In this document: positions 5,896 to 10,999 of the stretch, one piece after another
Position numbering within the stretch: the stretch's first letter is position 1
Layout: each line of letters starts with the position of its first letter
Source of the DNA: Dehalococcoidia bacterium
Lineage (GTDB): Bacteria; Chloroflexota; Dehalococcoidia; Lucifugimonadales; Lucifugimonadaceae
Length of the DNA: 10,999 nucleotides
NCBI GenBank assembly: GCA_028278465.1
Contig: JANQEF010000292.1
Location: 1-10,999 of the forward strand
Direction of reading: 5' to 3'
Position numbers and translations under genes: made by a program
The notes under the pieces: generated by a model
What the model was told of the DNA's origin: nothing
Seen by the model: only the letters and a program-made list of their open reading frames with translations
Databases searched by the model: none

Positions 5896-6482
5896 TCGAT
5901 GCCATCGACGTGTTCAGGGCGTTCGGGAAGCACCGGGGCGACGCCATTGTGGCGGCCAGCGGAACCGTCGCAAAGCACTGGCCTGAGATCAGCGAGAACG
6001 AGCGGCGTGACGTGCAGCTTGGCAGCACGATGGGCCAGACGACGTCTGCGGCGTTCGGGATGGCGCTTGGACTGCCGGATGAGAAGGTGGTGCTGTTCGA
6101 TTCCGAGGGCGCACTGCTGATGAACCTGGGCGTGCTGGCGAGCATCGCGGGCAAGGCGCCGGCGAACTTTGTCCACTTCCTGCTGGACAACGAGTGCTAT
6201 GCCACGACCGGTGGACAGCCGGTGCCCAACGCAACCGGGATCGACTACGCAGGCGTGGCGTCTCGCATCGGCTACCCGGCGACTTACCACTTCGACGACC
6301 TGGAGGACCTGGCGACGAGCATGGCGGAGATCATGGACCGCGAAGGACCGGTGTTCGTCTCGGTCAAGATCAAGCCTGAGGTCGAGAACCTGCCGGTCGG
6401 CATGCGCCAGCGGACGCGGCGACGAAGCAGGCAGGAGACGATCGACACGCTCCAGGCGGAGCTCGGTATAACGGCGGGATGA
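5892..6482 (+). CDS. Thiamine-diphosphate decarboxylase beta subunit, ComE-like
   Basis: A 196-residue PP-domain protein that would complete the active site with the preceding alpha subunit. LGSTMGQTTSAAFGMALGLP precedes the ThDP/Mg site. That site reads FDSEGALLMNLG (69-80), and the distal motif LLDNECYATTG contains N100, at normal spacing. The usual GDG metal-binding triplet is replaced by S71-E72-G73, so the Mg ligand Asp would be Glu. The family otherwise fits ComE (sulfopyruvate decarboxylase beta), with the right size and the conserved LLMNLG and LDN-x-x-Y-x-x-TG blocks. The C-terminus is very basic (RQRTRRRSRQE). Its start codon overlaps the alpha-subunit stop (ATGA), which indicates translational coupling and equal subunit production. 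Confidence 0.85.
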   Translation: MIDAIDVFRAFGKHRGDAIVAASGTVAKHWPEISENERRDVQLGSTMGQTTSAAFGMALGLPDEKVVLFDSEGALLMNLGVLASIAGKAPANFVHFLLDNECYATTGGQPVPNATGIDYAGVASRIGYPATYHFDDLEDLATSMAEIMDREGPVFVSVKIKPEVENLPVGMRQRTRRRSRQETIDTLQAELGITAG

Positions 6483-6575
6483 TGGGCGTTCTCTGACCGC
6501 TCAACGGCTGAGACGCTGCCACAGGATCAACGCAGCGGCTGTCCGATGCGCCGCGCCGCCGTGCTCACCAGATTT

Positions 6576-6605
6576 ATGAACCCCGCCTCTACGCGGAGTT
6601 AGAAT
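6576..6605 (+). promoter_or_regulatory. Possible promoter of the Ldh2-family dehydrogenase
   Basis: TAGAAT at 6600-6605 matches the -10 consensus at five of six positions; ATGAAC at 6576-6581, with an 18-bp spacer, matches the -35 box at three. The 195-bp gap after the decarboxylase genes leaves room for an independent promoter, so the dehydrogenase need not be in the same transcript. Confidence 0.3.
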
Positions 6606-6677
6606 CCGCCGGTCGTCGATGCGACGTCAAGGGCGCGGCCCCCGCATATCGAAGCTCTCCAGGAGACTCCACAAAGC

Positions 6678-7763
6678 ATGCTCAAGCAGTTTCTAGTGCC
6701 GGAAAAGGACCAGGTCCTGGTCCCGGAGGAAAAGGCCCGCGCCGGGACGCAGGCGGTGTTCGAGAAGATGGGCCTTCCGCCCGATGAGGCCGCCACGAGC
6801 ACTGACGTCCTGATCACCAGCGACCTGCGCGGCTGCGAGAGCCACGGCATCTCCAACATGCTGCGCTACTACATCACCAGCTACGGCGACGGCTCCTACA
6901 ACCCGCGGCCGAACGTCAAGACAGTCCGGGAGTCGAACACGTCTGCGACATGGGACGGCGACCGGTCGCTCGGGCTGCACATCGGTCCCGGCGCCATGGA
7001 GCTGGCGATGGACAAGGCCGAAGAGCACGGCATGGGCGCCGTGGCGGTCAAGAACACGAAGCACTTCGGCATGCTCGCCTACTACACGTTGCAGGCCGTC
7101 GAGCGAGACATGATCGGTGTGGCGATGGTCTCGGCCGGCGGCGGCGCGATGGTGCCGATCTTCGGGTCAGAGCCGGTGTTCGGAACGCAGCCGATCGCAT
7201 GGGCCGCGCCTGCAGACAAGATGCCGCCGTTTGTGTTCGACGTAGCGACGACCCAGGTGGCGGCGAACAAGCTTGGCCTTGCGAAGCGCATCGGCTCGAA
7301 GATCGAGCCCGGCTGGATCACCGAGCTGGACGGCACGCCGATCATGGAGTCGGTCGATGTGCCAGAGTACGGGAGCTTCAACATGCTTCCGTTCGGAGGC
7401 ACGCGCGAGAACGGCGGGCACAAGGGCTACGGGTTTGCGGCGATCGCAGACATCATGTCCGGGGTCCTGTCCGGCAACGGCCCCGGCTTCATCGCCGATC
7501 GCAGCTACTCGTTTTTCGTGATGGCGTACAAGATCGACGCGTTCAGGGACGTCGGCGAGTTCAAGGCCGACATGGACACGCTGCTCGAGAAGCTGGCAAA
7601 CAATAAACCGGCTCCGGGGCACGACCGCGTGCTGTACGCGGGGCTGCCGGAGCACGAGGAGACGGAGTTGCGGCGGGCGAACGGTATTCCGTACCACCGC
7701 GAGGTGGTGGACTGGTTCAACTCAATGAGCGCCGAGCTGGACCTGGGAGTGACGATGCCGTGA
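6678..7763 (+). CDS. Ldh2-family NAD(P)-dependent dehydrogenase (malate/L-lactate/sulfolactate type)
   Basis: A 361-residue cytosolic oxidoreductase of the type-2 malate/lactate dehydrogenase family, which is unrelated to the Rossmann-fold lactate dehydrogenases. Members oxidise 2-hydroxy acids or reduce 2-oxo/imino acids: malate, (R)-sulfolactate (ComC), ureidoglycolate (AllD), piperideine carboxylate. Family signatures are present: RGCESHGISNMLRY (51-64, catalytic-type H56), TKHFGMLAYY (H129), FGTQPIAWAAP (168-178) and GGHKGYGFAAIAD (246-258). Length is normal. AGGAG lies 12 bases before the ATG, a little far. Its position after the ComDE-like pair suggests it supplies or removes the decarboxylase's 2-oxo acid, with ComC-like sulfolactate oxidation the leading guess, but the family is promiscuous and the substrate cannot be read from motifs. 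Confidence 0.88.
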   Translation: MLKQFLVPEKDQVLVPEEKARAGTQAVFEKMGLPPDEAATSTDVLITSDLRGCESHGISNMLRYYITSYGDGSYNPRPNVKTVRESNTSATWDGDRSLGLHIGPGAMELAMDKAEEHGMGAVAVKNTKHFGMLAYYTLQAVERDMIGVAMVSAGGGAMVPIFGSEPVFGTQPIAWAAPADKMPPFVFDVATTQVAANKLGLAKRIGSKIEPGWITELDGTPIMESVDVPEYGSFNMLPFGGTRENGGHKGYGFAAIADIMSGVLSGNGPGFIADRSYSFFVMAYKIDAFRDVGEFKADMDTLLEKLANNKPAPGHDRVLYAGLPEHEETELRRANGIPYHREVVDWFNSMSAELDLGVTMP

Positions 7764-7780
7764 GGGGGTCAGAGGACATC

Positions 7781-7803
7781 CTCCCTCCCAGCTTGGGAGG
7801 GAG
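7781..7803. repeat. CCTCCCTCC hairpin repeat, copy 2; possible terminator stem
   Basis: CTCCCTCCCA and TGGGAGGGAG form a perfect 10-bp stem with the 3-nt loop GCT, 17 bp after the dehydrogenase stop codon. It could stop or protect the transcript, but no T-run follows. It is a near copy of the hairpin at 1820-1840. The whole region 7764-8155 has no gene: it holds this and the next three repeats, a degenerate 'CATTCTGAGC' piece near 7831, and nothing else I recognise. Confidence 0.75.
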
Positions 7804-7869
7804 TTAGAGGGAGGGTCGTTGGTAACGCCATTCTGAGCTTCGGGGAGCTAGAAGAGGCGTCGGTCTGTC

Positions 7870-7892
7870 CTCTCTCCCCTTGTGGGAGAGAG
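7870..7892. repeat. CTCTCTCCC hairpin repeat
   Basis: CTCTCTCCC and GGGAGAGAG form a perfect 9-bp stem with a 5-nt loop. Its purine/pyrimidine pattern and loop size resemble the hairpin at 7982-8004, so the two are probably relatives of one repeat family. Purine-rich GAGAGAGGGG sequence continues after it. Confidence 0.7.
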
Positions 7893-7935
7893 CTAGAGAG
7901 AGGGGGGGGTCGGCCGGAGGCCGACGGCCCGCCAC

Positions 7936-7952
7936 CCTTCGACAAGCTCAGG
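7936..7952 (+). repeat. CCTTCGACAAGCTCAGG repeat, copy 2
   Basis: This matches the minus strand of 1852-1868 at 15 of 17 positions. The sequence CTTCGACAAGCTCAGG is a motif I know as recurring in intergenic DNA of many environmental bacterial genomes. Here it lies between two hairpins. Confidence 0.6.
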
Positions 7953-7981
7953 ATGGCAGCGGTTTCACCCTCTCCCTCAAT

Positions 7982-8004
7982 CCCTCTCCCATCGAGGGAG
8001 AGGG
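7982..8004. repeat. CCCTCTCCC hairpin repeat
   Basis: CCCTCTCCC and GGGAGAGGG form a perfect 9-bp stem with the 5-nt loop ATCGA, in the middle of a run of CTCTCCCT-like words from 7968. It has no T-run, so it is more likely a dispersed palindromic repeat than a terminator. Confidence 0.7.
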
Positions 8005-8155
8005 GAGAATCCGGGGTGGACGAGGACCTCTTTGTGGGGCTCGGACGCGGTCAAGAGTTGACGTCACGACCTGTCGCTGATGCAGAGACAGCTGCAGGTC
8101 GGTCGCCTCTACACCCCGGGTCCCTCGTTCTGACTCGGGACGACGTAAGGCTCCT

Positions 8156-8758
8156 CTAACCCTGCGCCCACTTCTCTATGTGCGGCAGCATCTTGCGTAG
8201 CGCCGCGCCGCGGTGGCTGACCGCATCCTTCTCCTCGCCGGTCAGCTCCGCCGAAGTCTTCGCGTGCGCTGCCAGCCAGAAAACCGGGTCGTAGCCGAAG
8301 CCGCCGTCACCGATCGGCTGATGCGCGATCGCACCCTCGACAACGCCCTCTTCGGTCACCACACCGTCCGTCACGCCCGCCAGCGCCAGCACCGCCCTGA
8401 AGCGCGCCGTTCGTTTCCAGCCGCGCACATCCTTCAGTTCCTCCAGCAGCTTCTCCACGCGGTCCTCGTCGCTCAGGCCCGGTCCGCCGTAACGCGCAGA
8501 AAGCACGCCGGGACGCCCGTCCAGCGCGTCGACCTCCAGCCCCGAATCGTCAGCCAGCACCATCTCGCCGGTCAGCGCCGCGTAGCGCTCCGCCTTCAAC
8601 CGAGCGTTCTCCTCGAAGGTCGAACCGGTCTCCTCGACCTCCTCCGTGACGCCGGTCTCGTCCAGGCCGACGAGTTCGACATCGGCCGCGGAGAGAAGTC
8701 TCTTGAACTCGCGGATTTTCCCGGTATTCCGTGTCGCCAACACCAATCGTTTACGCAT
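8156..8758 (-). CDS. rdgB: XTP/dITP pyrophosphatase (RdgB/HAM1 family)
   Basis: A 200-residue cytosolic enzyme that hydrolyses non-canonical purine nucleoside triphosphates (dITP, XTP, ITP) to the monophosphate and pyrophosphate, keeping deaminated bases out of DNA and RNA. Family motifs are in order: LVLATRNTGKIREF at the N-terminus (T9, N11, K14), the acidic metal site ADDSGLEVDAL (D70-D71), GGFGYDPVF (154-157 core), and SHRGAAL (S181-H182-R183) contacting the base. Length is normal. The ATG at 8758 puts the T/SxNxxK loop at residues 9-14 as in the family; no clear Shine-Dalgarno precedes it. It is divergent from the oxidase operon, and a fair promoter is visible upstream. Confidence 0.97.
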   Translation of the reverse strand: MRKRLVLATRNTGKIREFKRLLSAADVELVGLDETGVTEEVEETGSTFEENARLKAERYAALTGEMVLADDSGLEVDALDGRPGVLSARYGGPGLSDEDRVEKLLEELKDVRGWKRTARFRAVLALAGVTDGVVTEEGVVEGAIAHQPIGDGGFGYDPVFWLAAHAKTSAELTGEEKDAVSHRGAALRKMLPHIEKWAQG

Positions 8759-8784
8759 TTCGTTTTTCGGCTCTGCCAGGCTGG

Positions 8785-8813
8785 AAAATATCGCCCTGCC
8801 AGGGGGTTCTGAA
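8785..8813 (-). promoter_or_regulatory. Putative rdgB promoter with paired CTGCCAGG sites
   Basis: On the minus strand TTCAGA (8813-8808) and TATTTT (8790-8785), each matching consensus at four of six positions, are 17 bp apart. Two direct CTGCCAGG copies lie at 8773-8780 and 8796-8803, 23 bp apart: one in the spacer, one at the expected transcription start. This is an operator-like placement, but no regulator can be named. Confidence 0.35.
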
Positions 8814-8840
8814 GGGCGCTTTGGACGTACTCATTAAGCG

Positions 8841-8870
8841 TTGCGTGTGAGTATGGCAGGATGCTATGCT
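8841..8870 (+). promoter_or_regulatory. Possible extended -10 promoter for the cox operon
   Basis: TTGCGT (8841-8846) and TATGCT (8865-8870) are separated by 18 bp, and TG stands one base before the -10 box (extended -10). Transcription would start near 8877. That lies inside the longest possible coxB reading frame (ATG at 8861) and so favours the internal ATG at 8960. Confidence 0.35.
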
Positions 8871-8959
8871 CACCGGCGCTTGAGAAAAACTGCACAAAGC
8901 AATCTGTACCCCAGCAGGCTACCAGCAGACCGACGATAAACGGGCCGTCCGCAGACTTG

Positions 8960-10405
8960 ATGCTTCCCTCTCTCCTGTCACGCTTACCGCGCCGTAAGCT
9001 CCTTCTATTGCTGGTCCCGGCGGCGGCTGCATTCATCGCCGGCTGTGCCAGCAACAACCCGCAGGACACCTTCGACACCTCGGGACCGGTGGCCGAACAG
9101 CAGGCCGACCTTTTCAAGCTCATCTTCTGGATCGCGGTGGTCGTCTTCATCATCGTCGAAGGCGGCATCATCTGGATTACGCTCAAGTACCGTCGTCGCA
9201 CCGACTCCGAGATGCCTGTGCAGACGCACGGCAACACGAAGCTCGAACTGACCTGGACCTTCATTCCGACCCTCATCATCATCGCCATCGCTATCCCGAC
9301 GGTTATCAGCATCTGGGACCTTGCGGAGCCGCCGTCCGATGAGCCGGTGATGACGGTTGAGGCGATCGGCCACCAGTGGTGGTTCGAGTTCCGCTATCCG
9401 GCGGAAGAGATCGTCACCGCGAACGAGCTACGCGTCCCCGTCGGCCAGAACGTCGTTGTGAAGCTGCACTCGCAGGATGTGATCCACTCGTTCTGGGTTC
9501 CGAAGCTGTTCGGCAAAGTGGACATGGTGCCGGTGCGGGAGAATGAGCTGTGGTTCAAGGCGGATGAACCTGGCGTCTTCTTCGGCCAGTGCGCCGAGTT
9601 CTGTGGAGTGGCGCACGCGCTTATGCGCTTCCGCGTGATCGCCGAGCCGATGGAAGACTACAACGACTGGGTCGACAGCATGCGCAGGCCTCCGGTGGCC
9701 GCGACGGGCGGAGCCGCCAACGGCCAGACGCTGTTCGCCGCTAACTGCAGCTCCTGCCACACCACCGACAGCTACCGCGCCGGTTCATACACGAGCGAGA
9801 TATCTATCCAGGACGCGCGCTGGGAGGGCTGGCTGGCAGACATCGAGGACTCCCGTATCGTGTCTGCTCCCAACCTGACCCACTTCGGAACGCGCACCAC
9901 GCTGGCGGCAGGCATACGTGATCTCGACAGAGACACGCTCATAGAATGGATCAGGGATCCCGGTGAGATAAAGCCTGAGACGCGTATGCAAGACCACGCG
10001 GCCGTCTACCAGACCGGCAGCGGCGCCGCAGACCTGAGCGACGCTGAGGTCGCAGACATCGCCGACTACCTGCTCTCGCTGGTCCCAGTTGAGGCCGGCG
10101 CCGAGCCGACGCCGACGCCCGTGGTGACCGACCCTGTGGCGCTTGGCGAGACGACGTTTGTGAACAACTGCACGGCATGTCACAGCACAACCTCTGAGAA
10201 CCTCGTGGGGCCCGGACTTGCGGGGATAGGCGAGCGAGCAGGGACGCGGGTCCCGGGACTCGGCGCGGACGCCTACATAAAGCAGTCGATACTGGAGCCG
10301 GGTGAGTTCGTGGTCGATGGCTTCAGCCCGGTGATGACGCCCTTCGACAGCCTCTCGGTGGCTGAGGTCGAAGGCCTGATCGCCTACTTGAACACGCTCA
10401 ACTAG
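8960..10405 (+). CDS. coxB: Cytochrome c oxidase subunit II with two cytochrome c sites (caa3-type)
   Basis: A 481-residue lipoprotein subunit that takes electrons from the donor and passes them to subunit I. From the ATG at 8960: a lipoprotein signal with RRK, a leucine/alanine core and lipobox FIAGC (C29); two TM helices (about 52-76 and 99-120); a periplasm-facing CuA domain with H176, then C211-x-E213-x-C215-x3-H219-x2-M222 (CAEFCGVAHALM). Two c-type heme sites follow: CSSCH (263-267) and CTACH (404-408), with likely axial methionines M343 (TRMQ) and M459 (SPVMTPF), joined by a PTPTP linker. One C-terminal heme domain is usual for caa3 oxidases; two is unusual. The frame opens 33 codons earlier (8861), but that would put a polar tail before the signal peptide. 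It is 11 bp upstream of coxA. Confidence 0.95.
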   Translation: MLPSLLSRLPRRKLLLLLVPAAAAFIAGCASNNPQDTFDTSGPVAEQQADLFKLIFWIAVVVFIIVEGGIIWITLKYRRRTDSEMPVQTHGNTKLELTWTFIPTLIIIAIAIPTVISIWDLAEPPSDEPVMTVEAIGHQWWFEFRYPAEEIVTANELRVPVGQNVVVKLHSQDVIHSFWVPKLFGKVDMVPVRENELWFKADEPGVFFGQCAEFCGVAHALMRFRVIAEPMEDYNDWVDSMRRPPVAATGGAANGQTLFAANCSSCHTTDSYRAGSYTSEISIQDARWEGWLADIEDSRIVSAPNLTHFGTRTTLAAGIRDLDRDTLIEWIRDPGEIKPETRMQDHAAVYQTGSGAADLSDAEVADIADYLLSLVPVEAGAEPTPTPVVTDPVALGETTFVNNCTACHSTTSENLVGPGLAGIGERAGTRVPGLGADAYIKQSILEPGEFVVDGFSPVMTPFDSLSVAEVEGLIAYLNTLN

Positions 10406-10416
10406 CGGAGACCCAG

Positions 10417-10999
10417 GTGACAGCAAGCACGCCGACAATACCGCGAATATTTGACAGGCCCAAGAGCGCAAGTGGCATCTGGAGCTGGGTTGCCACCGTT
10501 GACCACAAGCGCATCGGCACGCTCTACGGCATCACCGCGTTCGCCTGGTTCCTGATCGGCGGGCTTGAGGCGCTGATCATGCGCACTCAGCTCGCCAGCT
10601 CGGATAGCGGCCTCGTCTCGCCTGAGACATTCAACCAGCTCTTCACGATGCACGGCACCACGATGGTGTTCCTGGTTGTGATGCCGCTGAGCGCGGCGTT
10701 CTTTAACTGGCTTGTTCCGCTCCAGATCGGCGCGCGTGACGTCGCGTTCCCCCGCATGAACGCGCTTAGCTTCTGGTTGTTCCTGTTTGGCGGGATTCTG
10801 CTCAACGTCGGCTGGTTCCACGGTGAAGCTCCGAACGGCGGCTGGTTCGGGTACGCGCCGAACTCCGGCATCACCTTCAACACCGGCGCCGGGATGACCT
10901 ACTGGGCGCTGGGTCTGAGCGTGCTTGGCGTCGCCTCTATCGCGGCCGGCCTGAACTTCATCGTGACGATCTTCAACATGCGTGCGCCGGGCATGACGC
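10417..10999 (+). CDS. ctaD: Cytochrome c oxidase subunit I, N-terminal part (cut by window edge)
   Basis: The first 194 residues of the heme-copper oxidase catalytic subunit, an integral membrane proton pump. The start is a GTG at 10417, preceded by GGAG six bases before, and only 11 bp after the coxB stop; no in-frame ATG occurs before residue 55. The sequence has WSWVATVDHKRIGTLYG at the entry to TM1, then LFTMHGTTMVF (72-85 region), where H79 is the low-spin heme ligand of TM2. PLSAAFFNWLVPLQIGARD, MNALSFWLFLFGG, and a long loop with WFGYAPNS follow, as in the aa3 family. The high-spin heme and CuB ligands lie beyond the right edge. It forms an operon with coxB and probably further cox genes. 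Confidence 0.95.
   Translation, partial: MTASTPTIPRIFDRPKSASGIWSWVATVDHKRIGTLYGITAFAWFLIGGLEALIMRTQLASSDSGLVSPETFNQLFTMHGTTMVFLVVMPLSAAFFNWLVPLQIGARDVAFPRMNALSFWLFLFGGILLNVGWFHGEAPNGGWFGYAPNSGITFNTGAGMTYWALGLSVLGVASIAAGLNFIVTIFNMRAPGMT

Noticed and set aside
8104..8150. Possible terminator hairpin GTCCC...GGGAC after rdgB
   Set aside because: Only 5 bp of stem, a loop of 12 nt, and no T-run on the minus strand.
7880..8159. Short plus-strand frames in the repeat region, including 'LSLNPSPIEGEGRIRG'
   Set aside because: These are translations of the dispersed CTCTCCCT hairpin repeats, a common artefact in annotated genomes, with no ribosome binding site or family similarity.
10402..10883. Minus-strand frames of 98-139 codons at the right edge
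   Set aside because: Antisense to the start of subunit I, which is clearly coding from the GTG at 10417.

Overview
The window is about 60% GC and fits a Chloroflexota genome, most likely an aerobic Dehalococcoidia/SAR202-type bacterium. This is an inference from three things: a split sulfopyruvate-decarboxylase-like enzyme beside a type-2 (Ldh2) dehydrogenase, an aerobic caa3-type oxidase with an extra heme, and short dispersed hairpin repeats of the 'GTCATCCCGA...' and 'CTCTCCCT...' kinds. No marker gene here settles the taxonomy.

Layout. Positions 1-1619 are on the minus strand: a SnoaL-like gene cut by the left edge, a tRNA cluster transcribed Val(CAC), Leu(CAG), Arg(GCG), a HAD-family phosphatase, and tRNA-Met(CAT). 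Positions 1620-2338 hold dispersed repeats around a 73-residue two-helix membrane protein. Positions 2339-4412 (minus) form a compact operon moaA-rnhA-moaC: the first two proteins of molybdopterin synthesis, MoaA and MoaC, with type I RNase H between them. A 193-bp divergent region follows. Positions 4606-6482 (plus) hold a P-loop-kinase-like protein without the Walker A lysine, then the alpha and beta halves of a thiamine-diphosphate decarboxylase of the ComD/ComE type. A type-2 malate/lactate/sulfolactate dehydrogenase relative follows at 6678-7763. Positions 7764-8155 are non-coding and full of hairpin repeats. rdgB (XTP/dITP pyrophosphatase) lies on the minus strand at 8156-8758. Divergent to it begins the oxidase operon: coxB/ctaC with two C-terminal cytochrome c sites, then coxA/ctaD running off the right edge.

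How they work together. MoaA and MoaC convert GTP to cyclic pyranopterin monophosphate; the rest of the cofactor pathway is not in the window. The ComDE-like pair and the Ldh2-family enzyme could act in sequence (2-hydroxy acid to 2-oxo acid to aldehyde plus CO2), as in sulfolactate to sulfopyruvate to sulfoacetaldehyde. This is the most interesting metabolic hypothesis here, but the substrate is not proven by sequence. The cox genes encode the terminal oxidase of aerobic respiration; its subunit II carries its own electron-entry hemes.

No CRISPR array, transposase, phage gene or clearly novel defence system was seen. The points most worth a second look are the lysine-less P-loop protein in the decarboxylase operon, the GDG-to-SEG change in the decarboxylase beta subunit, the tRNA-Arg with a G34 anticodon, the diheme CoxB, and the repeat families shared between two intergenic regions.
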